Counted from the first letter of the stretch, positions 17,382 through 24,929 are shown. The stretch is DNA of 64,000 nucleotides from WHSW01 sp963777775 (GCA_963777775.1 CAVZRL010000009.1:1674001-1738000); one strand, 5' to 3'. Made by a program: numbers and translations. Notes: generated by a model not told the origin, from the sequence alone.

Positions 17382-17802
17382 CTACGTTGGGTCCGGGTGT
17401 CGGTGAATGATCGACGGGGGTAGGGGGACGACGCTCAATTCGGATCTCGGCCGGACCGCTACCGTCGAGCTCGACGCGTTGGTCCTCTGACCTCGATCGT
17501 CCTGTGATGCAGCCGCCTGCTCAGTCGGAGGTACCGCTAGAGCCACCGCACGAGGAGGGTCGGGCTCCCACTCTGTGAAGACAAACCTCCCCGCCGCCCC
17601 AGCACGACGGTCCCACGCCGCCGTCGCCTCGTGCGCTCGGCTCATACGGCGACGAGCTTCGGCCACCCCATCCGCCACCTCCGCCGGATGACTAAGACGA
17701 TCCGACCTGTCTCACCGACCGACTCGGCCCAGGTGACCGCGTCGCTTGATCGTCGATTGTCTCCTGCCACTTACCGTCGAAGCCGACCTGGTAGCTGGCC
17801 AT
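17382..17802 (-). pseudogene. Frameshifted paralogue of the 17129-17368 gene
   Basis: From ATG 17802 it reads MASYQVGFDGKWQE. After one shift it reads DAVTWAESVGETGRIVLVIR and MGWPKLVAV, and after another EATAAWDRRAGAAGRFVFTE to a TGA at 17382. It aligns end to end with its intact neighbour. A third copy of at least the 3' tail is suggested by the similar stretch upstream at about 17830-17890 (VPLAPPIIDRRP here versus VPLPPSIIHRHP in this copy), so this is an eroded tandem array. Confidence 0.5.
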
Positions 17803-18164
17803 CGGTCGGACGTACCGTACGCCGCCGGGCGGCGGTCAATGATCGGCGGCGCGAGGGGGACGGCTCGTCTCTCGATGTCCGAACCGTCGAAGTGGAAACG
17901 GGAGAAAGAAGCGAGCCATGCTCGGTGCTTCGCTCCTCGTCCGAGGCGCAACTTTCGTCCTCGCTTAGGGTCCCCTGAACATATGCGCAGATTCGCGGCA
18001 CTCTCGCTCCGGTGAAGCGGATCGCCGCTATCGCCGTCGCTTCGTGGTTTTGTTCGCTGTTGCGTGCGTTGTTTTCGGTGCCGCGCTTGGTGCCTGCCTC
18101 TTGGCGGCGGCGCGCGTTGTCGCGCGCTGCGGCTTTCGGCGCGCGCCGTCTGCGCGCGCCGGGC

Positions 18165-18270
18165 AGGCGAGCTCGACGCGGGACCTGGCGACGACAAGGT
18201 AGTCGGCTTTGGCGACGAGGGCCAGATCGACCTGCTGGACTGCGGGCCGGGTGAGCAGACGTGGCCAACC
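18165..18270 (+). pseudogene. Relic of an RTX-like calcium-binding repeat protein
   Basis: A short stretch reads GELDAGPGDDKVVGFGDEGQ followed by IDLLDCGPGEQ, the GPGDD/DCGPG spacing of hemolysin-type calcium-binding repeats as seen in secreted actinobacterial proteins (an intact example is the tail of the gene at 45684). No start or remaining domain can be assigned. The surrounding 17.9-18.6 kb shows no other coding sequence. Confidence 0.3.
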
Positions 18271-18474
18271 GGGGAGCTCGCGACATCATTGATCCGAGTT
18301 GTGAGTTTGTCCGGAACGGACCGGCGCTGCCGGTACCGTGACCCCCGCCTGAGGCCCGATGTCGGCCTGCACATCCTCTTCTCATCACAGAGCCCCCGTT
18401 CGAGTTCTGCGATCTATCTCATCGTCAAGGGATTTCGGCCTTCGCCGGTCCTCGGCGCGGCAGCGAGGGCATTG

Positions 18475-18520
18475 TCGCTTTGGACGAAAAAGCGGCACTT
18501 CCGCTTTGCATGGAAAGCGA
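18475..18520. repeat. Double palindrome: GGACGA-loop and GCATGG-loop copies side by side (copy 4)
   Basis: TCGCTTTGGACGAAAAAGCG at 18475-18494 is followed by CGCTTTGCATGGAAAGCG at 18502-18519, joined by GCACTTC. Having both loop types in one unit shows they form one repeat family. It sits about 115 bp downstream of the ScyD-like gene's 3' end. Confidence 0.7.
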
Positions 18521-18635
18521 CACCACTCGCGTAACCGAGGCCAGCCCCCTCTGAGCGCCGTTTGCGCCGCGGGCGGAGCCTTCCGGAGCGCCGCTCTCGC
18601 GGCGTCCGGGGTGGCGGCTTCGCTAGCGGATGCTG

Positions 18636-19631
18636 TTAGTGCGACACGCCGTGGGGCGGACCCGAGACGTTCTCGATCTTCCAGACCTCCCCGGTGAGGG
18701 TGATGACGTACGCGGTGTTTTGGATGAACTCGACCGAGGTCGGCCGGTCCAAGGTGTCGCCGACGGCGCTGAAGGTGCCGTTCGCGTTCACCTTCACGAG
18801 GCTGCCGGTGTTCGGCGCCGCCGGAGCACCCGGAGGGCCGCCACCGAATTCGCCCTGCGAGAGGGCGAAAAGATCGCGACAGCGGCCAAACTCCACGTCG
18901 ACGAGGAGGGGGGCACCGGAGGCCACCTCCGTGACGCTGGATGAGTTCCGCCTGAACGACACCACCTTGCCGTCCGCGGGATCGTGCGGGACGGGTCCGG
19001 CCTCGGCCATATAGACCGTGTTGCCCTTTGTCTCCAGCCCGGTCGGGACGATGTTGCCGAACGCGATCCTCTCGGTAACGTCGCCGTCGCGCGTGACCCG
19101 GTACACCCGGTTGTGGTGCCCATCCGTGACCAAGAACCCGCCGCGGTAGGTCTGGAGCGCGTACTGGAGTCCGGTCGGGACGTCGACCGGAAATCCCGGC
19201 GGATTGCTCAAGGCGAACGCGCCGATGTCCGCGACGACGGTGAAGCTGTCGGGGCCGTCGATTCGGTAAATGCCGACAACGTCGCTGCCACCGACGTCGG
19301 GACCGACAACAGTGACCAAGGCGTACGCGGTCCGGCCGATGAACGCGATGTCGGTCGTGCCGCCGATGTCGATGATCGATCCCGGCAGACCGCTGGCAAA
19401 CGTCGTGATCTCGCCGGTCCTGGGATCGACACGTGAGATTCTGCCAGCGGCGCTTTCCGTGACGTACAGCGCGCCATCGGGGCCGACGGTGCTACCCGAG
19501 CCACCTTCCAGGCCGGTCAGCAGCTGGGTGGTAGTGGGCGCCGGGGATGGATGCGCGGCGCTGGCCAGGGACGGCGTCAGCATCCCGACCACGGCCGCTA
19601 CCAATGAGAGCAGTATTCGTTGGGACCTCAT
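18636..19631 (-). CDS. ScyD/ScyE-family secreted beta-propeller protein
   Basis: A 331-aa exported protein. The signal peptide (residues 1 to about 26, ILLSLVAAVVGMLTPSLASA) is followed by an NHL-like propeller with successive blades: GSTVGPDGALYVTESAAGRI, DIAFIGRTAYALVTVVGPDV, PTGLQYALQTYRGGFLVTDG, VYRVTRDGDV, and GNTVYMAEAG. This arrangement is characteristic of ScyD/ScyE proteins, widespread secreted propellers named after cyanobacterial scytonemin genes, though most homologues are unrelated to scytonemin. ATG 19631 is chosen because it gives a clean signal peptide and AGGAGGGG lies 7 nt upstream. It is intact and one of the best preserved genes on the island. Confidence 0.85.
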   Translation of the reverse strand: MRSQRILLSLVAAVVGMLTPSLASAAHPSPAPTTTQLLTGLEGGSGSTVGPDGALYVTESAAGRISRVDPRTGEITTFASGLPGSIIDIGGTTDIAFIGRTAYALVTVVGPDVGGSDVVGIYRIDGPDSFTVVADIGAFALSNPPGFPVDVPTGLQYALQTYRGGFLVTDGHHNRVYRVTRDGDVTERIAFGNIVPTGLETKGNTVYMAEAGPVPHDPADGKVVSFRRNSSSVTEVASGAPLLVDVEFGRCRDLFALSQGEFGGGPPGAPAAPNTGSLVKVNANGTFSAVGDTLDRPTSVEFIQNTAYVITLTGEVWKIENVSGPPHGVSH

Positions 19632-19883
19632 AGGACCCCTCCTTTCGCTTCGGTCGCCCCGGACAGTCGGTCGCGGGGATCCGTAGCGCTCGCTCGGCTT
19701 GGTGCCGAGGATCTCCTCGACCGTACACCCGGCGCGCATAGAGTCAAGGTGCGCTGCGCACCCAGATGACATTCAGTCGGATGCGCGCTTCGGACGAGAA
19801 GCGCTGTCCGCGGCGGGAGGGGCAGTGGCGTTTACCGGTTTGATCCCTTGGGCCTCCCCCCGCCCCTGGGCTACGGTCTCGCG

Positions 19884-20105
19884 ATGGGTGAGGTAATCGA
19901 GTTCACCGGGTACGCCGGCGCTGGCCGAGGTCCGGCGACCAGTGATGAGCAGGCATTGCGCGAAGCCCTGGTCGCCCGGCGCCGGCTGCATAGCCCCAGC
20001 GCGCCAGTTTCATTGGGCACCAGTGCACCTTCGCGCATGAAGCCGCGCGGCGGGCTTGAGATCGCCGCAGAACGGCTTAGGAGGCTGCGCAGGAGGGCCC
20101 GGTGA
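19884..20105 (+). CDS. Small protein, first gene of a micro-operon
   Basis: A 73-aa frame from ATG 19884: MGEVIEFTGYAGAGRGPATS, then DEQALREALVARRRLHSP, ending ERLRRLRRRAR. It is basic at the C-terminus, so a nucleic-acid role is possible. Its stop overlaps the next start (GTGA at 20102), which argues for real translation of both. No family recognised. Small overlapping genes of this style are common in phage-derived and integrative elements. Confidence 0.5.
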   Translation: MGEVIEFTGYAGAGRGPATSDEQALREALVARRRLHSPSAPVSLGTSAPSRMKPRGGLEIAAERLRRLRRRAR

Positions 20106-20341
20106 CCGAAAGCGTGCGAAAGAAGACCGCCGCCTGGCTCGCTGTGAAAAAAACTCCTCCCCAAAAGGAGGGCCGCATGCACACCGATGAGATGGTGGAG
20201 ATCCTCGAGGGCCTGATCCGAGACCCGGACACCAACCCGACCGCGAAGTGCACCGCGATCAGGACGCTGATTAGGATCAAAGACGAGACCTCCGCCGAGC
20301 TCGACGACGAGCTCGACCGCCTCCTCCGCGATGACGCCTGA
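20102..20341 (+). CDS. Small helical protein, second gene of the micro-operon
   Basis: A 79-aa frame from GTG 20102, with an internal ATG at 20177 (MHTDEMVEILEGLIRD) behind a good AAGGAGGG site. The internal start may be the true one, giving 54 aa. The body is EILEGLIRDPDTNPTAKCTA then IRTLIRIKDETSAELDDELD, entirely helical, resembling terminase small-subunit or phage head-proximal helices only loosely. A 23-codon frame (20332-20403, MTPERMVEILDEYPVAAHRG) overlaps its stop and repeats the MVEIL motif, so it could be a third micro-gene or a relic duplicate. Confidence 0.5.
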   Translation: MTESVRKKTAAWLAVKKTPPQKEGRMHTDEMVEILEGLIRDPDTNPTAKCTAIRTLIRIKDETSAELDDELDRLLRDDA

Positions 20342-20527
20342 GCGGATGGTCGAGATCCTCGACGAGTACCCGGTCGCGGCGCACCGGGGCCTAGCACGGT
20401 GACCCACCGCAGCTTCGGCGTCGGGCGCGAACCGCACGTCGCGCCGCTTTGTTGCACGCCGATGGGGCCGGGAACAAGCGGGCCGAGGTCTGCATTCGTT
20501 CCGCTCGCGTCCGCCCGGCGCGGAAAG

Positions 20528-20547
20528 CCGCTTCTCGTCCAAAGCGG
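20528..20547. repeat. Palindrome CCGCTT-CTCGTCC-AAAGCGG (copy 5)
   Basis: Short arms around a CTCGTCC loop. The 21-nt sequence CCGCTTCTCGTCCAAAGCGG plus the next A is identical to the copy at 63074-63094. Both lie in the same orientation 100-140 bp upstream of a PD40 propeller gene. Confidence 0.7.
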
Positions 20548-20685
20548 AACAGACTGACACCTGGGGGCAGTCGAGGCGGCTTCCCCGGCCTCCGCTCGTT
20601 CGAGAGACACCCGGCCGTACACGCGATCCGGCCTTGACTCGGGGCCGGGAGTCGGCGAGGATCGCAGCCTACGAGGGGAGTGAGC

Positions 20686-21711
20686 ATGAGAGGTGCATTG
20701 GGGCGACGGGCTGGCGTCATCGCGGCATTGCTGTTGGGTTTGGGCACGCTGGGGGTGGTGAGCATCGGCGCCGACGCGCGTTCCGTCGCGCGGGGTACTG
20801 CGGCGACGAACGGGCGGATCGTCTTTCAGGCCGATGTTCGGCGCAACACGCAGATCTTCACGATCAAGCCCAATGGCAAGGGCCTGACGCAGGTCACCGA
20901 CCTTCGCACTGACGACCCCGGCCCCGGAGCCGAGAACCCCGTCTGGTCTCCGGACGGGTCGCTGATCGCATTCGACACCCAGACCCGCTATGAAGCTCCG
21001 CTGTTTACCCGCGTCAACCTGTTCACGATCGCGCCCGACGGGAGCGGCCTCACCGAGCTCCCGCTCGCGGTCGGCAAGTTCAACGGCGACCCGGCGTACT
21101 CGCCCGACGGCACACAGATCTCCTTCGACCAAGACGTCGGAAGCAGCGCGCCGACGGTCCACGGCATCTACATCGCCGATAGCGACGGGACCGATGCCCG
21201 ACGGCTCACTACCGGACTACCGACGCCGGAGGCTTATGACACAGAGTCGCAGTGGTCTCCGGACGGAGGCACGATCGCATTCACTCGGATCAAGAACAAC
21301 AAGAAAGCGGCGATCTTCACGATCGGAGTCGACGGCACCGGGCTCACCCAGCTGACGCCGTACAAGCTTGATGCGGCGAGCCCGGACTGGTCACCTGACG
21401 GCGATCGGATCGCTTTCAACAGCTACTACGACGCGCCGGGAGGCAAGGCGGCGCGGGTGTACACGATGCGTCCCGACGGAAGCGACAGGACGCCGATCAC
21501 CCGCGATCGTGCGGACACGGTGTTCTCATTCCGACCCTCTTGGTCCCCCGACGGCACCAGGATTGTCTTCGTACGGTCGGCGCCCAAGAACAAGAAGGGC
21601 GACTACCTGCTCGAGCTCTACACGATGAACCCGCACGGGGGCAAACTCAAGCGGCTAACCCACATGCCGAAGGCGTTTCCGCTTCATCCCGACTGGGGAA
21701 CGGCACCGTAG
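20686..21711 (+). CDS. Secreted PD40/TolB-like beta-propeller protein
   Basis: A 341-aa protein with a signal peptide (residues 5-33, ALLLGLGTLGVVSIGADARS) followed by six PD40/WD40-like blades. Each is marked by a W(S)PDG box: VWSPDGSLIAFDT, AYSPDGTQISFDQ, QWSPDGGTIAFTR, DWSPDGDRIAFNS, SWSPDGTRIVFVR. Alternating with these are (I/L)(F/Y)T(I/M)..(D/N)G.G(L/K) strands. This is the TolB C-terminal propeller fold, here without the N-terminal TolB domain; ligand unknown. The ATG at 20686 follows GGGGAG at 20674-20679. A second, similar gene is at the right end of the window (63194). It lies near the right island edge. Confidence 0.85.
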   Translation: MRGALGRRAGVIAALLLGLGTLGVVSIGADARSVARGTAATNGRIVFQADVRRNTQIFTIKPNGKGLTQVTDLRTDDPGPGAENPVWSPDGSLIAFDTQTRYEAPLFTRVNLFTIAPDGSGLTELPLAVGKFNGDPAYSPDGTQISFDQDVGSSAPTVHGIYIADSDGTDARRLTTGLPTPEAYDTESQWSPDGGTIAFTRIKNNKKAAIFTIGVDGTGLTQLTPYKLDAASPDWSPDGDRIAFNSYYDAPGGKAARVYTMRPDGSDRTPITRDRADTVFSFRPSWSPDGTRIVFVRSAPKNKKGDYLLELYTMNPHGGKLKRLTHMPKAFPLHPDWGTAP

Positions 21712-21751
21712 GCGCTGCCTCCATCGCTAAGTCCGCTCACCGGATCGTCGC

Positions 21752-21896
21752 CTAGCCGGTCGGCGGCGCGGGGCACTTCGCGAGAGCGCGATCACCCCCG
21801 CAACGCGGGCACTGCCACCGCTTCTTGACCGGCGCCAGGCTTTCGCGCCCGTCTTCGCGCGAAGGGGCGCCACGGACGTTGGCGAATGGTCTGCAT
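21752..21896 (-). pseudogene. Small zinc-ribbon protein, start and end in different frames
   Basis: A perfect Shine-Dalgarno AGGAGG sits 7 nt upstream of ATG 21896 (MQTIRQRPWR). The convincing C-terminus KKRWQCPRCGGDRALAKCP with the CPRCGG zinc knuckle and a final PAPPTG lies in another frame, so one base is missing or extra around 21850. The corrected length is about 47 aa. It directly follows the 84-aa gene, whose stop overlaps the Shine-Dalgarno, so the two form a minus-strand operon reading inward from the right island end. Confidence 0.45.
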
Positions 21897-21906
21897 CGCT
21901 TGCCTC

Positions 21907-22161
21907 CTAGGACCGCCTGACCGGGATCCGCGGGCGCGGCAACTGCTCGGCGGCGAGCTGCGCGACTGCCGCCAGGTCGATCAGGCTCTGTCGGTACGCG
22001 TAGGGCGCGCCGATCTCGCGCCGCGTGATCGCCTCCTGGGCGTCGATCACGGCCCGTATGCGGGCGCGCAGGACGCCCTGCAGCCCTCTGCGCCGGGGTC
22101 GGTCGATCTCCTTCTGTCGAGCGACGTCCCGGTGGGCGGCAGGGGCGGCCACGGGGGCCAT
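21907..22161 (-). CDS. 84-aa basic protein, family shared with the 61.5-kb element
   Basis: From ATG 22161 the frame reads MAPVAAPAAHRDVARQKEID, then RPRRRGLQGVLRARIRAVID, AQEAITRREIGAPYAYRQSL, and a C-terminal IDLAAVAQLAAEQLPRP. It is helical and strongly basic in the middle, so a DNA-binding or packaging role is possible. A decayed copy of the first 40 codons occurs at 61550-61640, next to the serine-recombinase element, which ties the family to mobile DNA. It is the outermost clear gene at the right island end, 165 bp from attR. Confidence 0.55.
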   Translation of the reverse strand: MAPVAAPAAHRDVARQKEIDRPRRRGLQGVLRARIRAVIDAQEAITRREIGAPYAYRQSLIDLAAVAQLAAEQLPRPRIPVRRS

Positions 22162-22325
22162 TCTGACGCAGCGCCGGGACGTCGAGACTGCAGCCCAAAC
22201 TGCAGCCCAACGGCGGATAACAGGGCGATACGCGGCGTCACGACCGCGATGGCGATGGTCACGAACCCCCTGCTCTAACGCGAAAAGCCGAGACCCGCCG
22301 ATACGCGCCGTCACGGGCTCAGGCA

Positions 22326-22387
22326 GATTCTCAGTCCGGAAACCGGGGTTCGAATCCCCGTAGCGGTGCTAGACGAAACCCCCGCTA
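22326..22387 (+). repeat. attR: 62-bp direct repeat with displaced tRNA-Glu 3' half
   Basis: An exact copy of 9984-10045. It contains the 3' half of tRNA-Glu (anticodon loop to discriminator, about 43 nt) and the left arm of the terminator, ending CCCCCGCTA. It cannot encode a tRNA by itself. It abuts the 3' end of the first SnoaL-like gene (stop at 22393), which marks the old chromosomal neighbour of the tRNA. Confidence 0.9.
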
Positions 22388-22392
22388 ATCGC

Positions 22393-22791
22393 CTACTCCG
22401 ACAGCCCGGCGGCTTCGAGGGCCTCGTCCCATTCTGCGAAGTACTCCATTCGCACGATCTTTCCGTCGCGGAAGGTCGCGACCTGGTGGTACAGCTCCTC
22501 GTCGATCTCCACCCCGCTTCCCTTGCCGCGCCCGTGGTGGCGAAGCCGGGTTGCCACGCGGTCACCGGCGTCAATGAACTCCTGCGGCTTCAGCCTCAGC
22601 TCCTCCATCGTCTCGTCGATGTCCTCGAAGAAGCGTATGGCCGCGTCCGGACCCCGGCCGGAGTCCGATCGCTGGCGCGCGGGCATTACCCATTCGATCT
22701 CGGGATCGAAGTCCTTGATGGCGGCATCGAAGTCACGCCGGTTGTATGCGGCGATGAACTCCCGGGCCTTGTCGACGTTCTCCTGCGACAT
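22393..22791 (-). CDS. SnoaL-like (NTF2-fold) protein, array copy 1
   Basis: A 132-aa single-domain SnoaL/NTF2-like protein, a cone-shaped fold used by ketosteroid isomerases, polyketide cyclases and many binding proteins. It opens MSQENVDKAREFIAAYNRRD, has the conserved DPEIEWVMP strand at about residues 29-37, and ends EWDEALEAAGLSE. The catalytic residues of true SnoaL cyclases cannot be matched, so the substrate is open. It is the first of five tandem homologues on the minus strand, with 3 bp between it and copy 2. Confidence 0.8.
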   Translation of the reverse strand: MSQENVDKAREFIAAYNRRDFDAAIKDFDPEIEWVMPARQRSDSGRGPDAAIRFFEDIDETMEELRLKPQEFIDAGDRVATRLRHHGRGKGSGVEIDEELYHQVATFRDGKIVRMEYFAEWDEALEAAGLSE

Positions 22792-22794
22792 CGC

Positions 22795-23193
22795 CTACTC
22801 CGAAAGCCCGGCGGCTTCGAGGGCCTCGCTTCGGTTCATGTAGTTACGAATGCGAACGATTCTCCCGTCGCGCAGCAGACAGACCTGCGTCATCGTGAGG
22901 TCGACTGCCGCGCCGCTCCGTCTGCCTCGGCCGCTAATCCGCACGGTCCCCACGACTTGTTCGCCCGCGTCGATCAGTTCCTCCGGCTCGCTACGAACCT
23001 CCTCGAACTCGCCCAACATCGATCCGAGGTACTGGCGCACACCTTCGTGGCCGCGATAGGTGGCCGCCTCAACAAAGGCGCCAGTCGTCGTCCACTCGAT
23101 CTCGGGATCGAGGTAGCGCAACAGCCCATCCAGGCCATCGCGGGCATAGGCATCGAACGAACGACGTACGACCTCGACGTCCTCCTGCGACAT
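22795..23193 (-). CDS. SnoaL-like protein, array copy 2
   Basis: 132 aa, same architecture: MSQEDVEVVRRSFDAYARDG at the start, YLDPEIEWTTTG, a YRGHEGVRQYL helix, and the shared tail EALEAAGLSE. It is roughly 35-40% similar to its neighbours by eye in the body but nearly identical at both ends. Separated by 3 bp from copies 1 and 3, so all are probably one transcript. Confidence 0.8.
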   Translation of the reverse strand: MSQEDVEVVRRSFDAYARDGLDGLLRYLDPEIEWTTTGAFVEAATYRGHEGVRQYLGSMLGEFEEVRSEPEELIDAGEQVVGTVRISGRGRRSGAAVDLTMTQVCLLRDGRIVRIRNYMNRSEALEAAGLSE

Positions 23194-23196
23194 CGC

Positions 23197-23598
23197 TTAC
23201 TCCTCGAGCCCGGCGGTTTCGAGGGCTTCGACCTCGGTCCCGAAGCTCCGCCACCACGTGACCTTGCCGTCACGCGCCTCCCAGGCAAACCAGAGCGTCT
23301 CGTCGAGCGGCGTCCTGCTGTCGACGCCATGGCCGCGGACCCGCACGGCGCTCACACCGTGATCGCCCGAGTCGCGAACCTCCAGAACTTCGTAGCGGAG
23401 ATCGGGGAAGATCGCGAGCAGGTCGTCCCACCATTCACGGATGCCGTCGTGGCCGCGGTACTGGGGGTCGTCCTCGGGGCTCGCGAACCGCGTCGTGAAC
23501 TCGACTTCAGGGTCGATGAGCTCGAGGAAGGCAGCGAGGTCGCGTCGGTTGAACGCGTCAGCCACTCGGTGGGTCAGCTCGACGTTCTCCTGCGACAT
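23197..23598 (-). CDS. SnoaL-like protein, array copy 3
   Basis: 133 aa: MSQENVELTHRVADAFNRRD, LIDPEVEFTTRF, QYRGHDGIREWWDDLLAIFP, and tail EALETAGLEE. Aromatic-rich strand DETLWFAWEARDGKVTWWRS lines the expected pocket. It lies 15 bp downstream of the methyltransferase gene, so the transcript may start with that gene. Confidence 0.8.
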   Translation of the reverse strand: MSQENVELTHRVADAFNRRDLAAFLELIDPEVEFTTRFASPEDDPQYRGHDGIREWWDDLLAIFPDLRYEVLEVRDSGDHGVSAVRVRGHGVDSRTPLDETLWFAWEARDGKVTWWRSFGTEVEALETAGLEE

Positions 23599-23613
23599 CG
23601 CCGATTCCGACCG

Positions 23614-24228
23614 TCACTCTCGACGAAGCCGGTAGAAGTGCTCGTCGAACTTCATCAGCCTCGCGATCAGGTCCGGCTCGGTGTCGGCGACCTCAACGTC
23701 AGTCACCTTCCAGCCTGGGAAGGCCGCCTCGACATCGCGTCGACCGGCGCCGCCCCAGAACGGTCTGCGCCGAGGCGCAAAGCAGTCGAGCAGCACAGTG
23801 CCATCGTCAGCGGCGACCGCGTCTACCTCTCGACCCATCGCCTCGCGCTGGGCATCGGTGAGGCCGTGGAAGGTGCCGGTGTCCAAGACCAGGCGGAAGT
23901 TTGCGCCAATCGCCGATGCCCGCAGATCGGTGACGTCGCCCTGAACAAGCTGCATCTCGACCCCGGCCTCGCGCACCCGGTCGCGCCCGCGCGCGATGGC
24001 GTTCTCAACCACGTCGATACCCGTCACCTGCCAACCCCGCCTTGCTAGTTCAACACCCCAGACCGCGCTGCCGCAGCCGAGGTCAAGCGCCCGTCCGTAG
24101 GGCGGCTCGCGCCCTTCCTCCTCGCGGTCGAACAGCTCGGAGAGCTTGTCGGCAAACGGGGGATGCTCTGCGAGGTCCTCCCAGGGATGAAAGCCAAGCC
24201 GGTAGAAGAACTTGTAAGGGACGTCCAT
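23614..24228 (-). CDS. Class I SAM-dependent methyltransferase
   Basis: A 204-aa Rossmann-fold methyltransferase. Motif I is ALDLGCGSAVWGVELARRG (about residues 47-65), motif II is VTGIDVVENAI with the acidic residue that binds the SAM ribose, motif III reads QLVQGDVTDLR, and motif IV is RLVLDTGTFHGL. The C-terminal part reads VLLDCFAPRRRPFWGGAG. The substrate cannot be predicted; the overall layout is close to small-molecule methyltransferases of the thiopurine/tellurite-resistance type. It probably heads an operon with the SnoaL-like copies 3, 2 and 1. Confidence 0.8.
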   Translation of the reverse strand: MDVPYKFFYRLGFHPWEDLAEHPPFADKLSELFDREEEGREPPYGRALDLGCGSAVWGVELARRGWQVTGIDVVENAIARGRDRVREAGVEMQLVQGDVTDLRASAIGANFRLVLDTGTFHGLTDAQREAMGREVDAVAADDGTVLLDCFAPRRRPFWGGAGRRDVEAAFPGWKVTDVEVADTEPDLIARLMKFDEHFYRLRRE

Positions 24229-24319
24229 GCGGCGCTCCTCAAGCTTCGCTCACGCGGGCTTCTCCTGCGTGCTCGCCCGCCCAGTATCTCGCGACCGCTC
24301 GGTGGATGACCCTATCCCT

Positions 24320-24500
24320 CGGGATCGGTGATCACGAATCCCAAAACCAGTAACACCGTTTCCCAATACGACGTCGGCGTTGGCGGGGAGCTCGCGCCGA
24401 AGAGTCCGTTCACGGTGGCCACCGGCAGAACCCGTTCGGCGTGGCGATCAGCCCGGATGGCGGAAGCCTCTGTGCATCAAGTTCGTCGTCCTGACCTGGA
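24320..24500 (+). pseudogene. Fragment of a lactonase-like beta-propeller
   Basis: The plus-strand frame reads TNPKTSNTVSQYDVGVGGEL then APKSPFTVATG. With one base shift it continues NPFGVAISPDGGSL. This is the N.VSQY.V...G.L.PKSP..VA.G..P.GVA(I/V)SPDG repeat of YVTN/lactonase-type propellers common in actinobacterial secreted proteins. Only about one blade remains. The rest of the 24229-24638 gap shows no gene. Confidence 0.5.
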
Positions 24501-24638
24501 TCTGCGAGGTGCTCGAGCGCCGCGGGCACCACCCGCACTTCTGTCCGCCGGCCCCGCCCAGGCCGAGCTAGCGCCGTCACCGGCTAAGGAATCCACCCGC
24601 ACCAGTCCAGGTCGCCGTGTTGACGCCTGACGCCTCGC

Positions 24639-24927
24639 CTATTCCTCAAGCCCGGCTGCTTCGAGGGCCTCGGCCATGGTCAGGAACGCTCCCGCCCGTG
24701 CGATCTTCCCCTCGCGCATATGCAGCACGGTAAACGTGCTCCATTGGATCGGCACGCCGCTGGCCTGCCCACGGCCACGCGCAGCCCATTCCGAGACGAT
24801 GACGTCGCCGGTGACGCTGAAGTCATGCGGCTCAAAGCGAACGTCGGCGATACCTTGCGGCGTCGGGATCGTCGCGGTTGAACGCTTCCATCAGGCGTCG
24901 CACGACCTCGACGTTCTCCTGCGACAC
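24639..24927 (-). pseudogene. SnoaL-like protein, array copy 4, internally deleted
   Basis: Starts like its neighbours (GTG 24927, SQENVEVVRRLMEAFNRDDP) but jumps after about 23 codons to GIADVRFEPHDFSVTGDVIV in a shifted frame. It then has a normal C-terminal half, MREGKIARAGAFLTMAEALE and AAGLEE, ending at TAG 24639. About 40 codons that include the DPEIEW strand are missing. The cleanest explanation is an internal deletion that also broke the frame. Confidence 0.7.
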
Positions 24928-24929
24928 CG

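Larger units (their letters stand above)
10046..22387. mobile_element. 12.3-kb genomic island integrated at tRNA-Glu
   Basis: The segment between the two copies of the 62-bp repeat. It differs from its surroundings in having mostly broken genes on both strands, many micro-genes, poor coding density (for example 14.8-15.1, 16.2-16.9 and 17.8-18.6 kb) and six short palindromic repeats. Recognisable cargo: cupin, P-loop kinase, MGT glycosyltransferase, NYN, prepilin, two propeller genes, PD40 protein, small zinc-ribbon protein. No integrase, excisionase or conjugation gene could be recognised, so it is probably immobile now or was mobilised in trans. It may be a composite of several insertions. 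Confidence 0.75.

Noticed and set aside
22326..22370. Second tRNA-Glu gene at attR
   Set aside because: Only the 3' half is present; acceptor 5' strand, D arm and half of the anticodon stem are missing.
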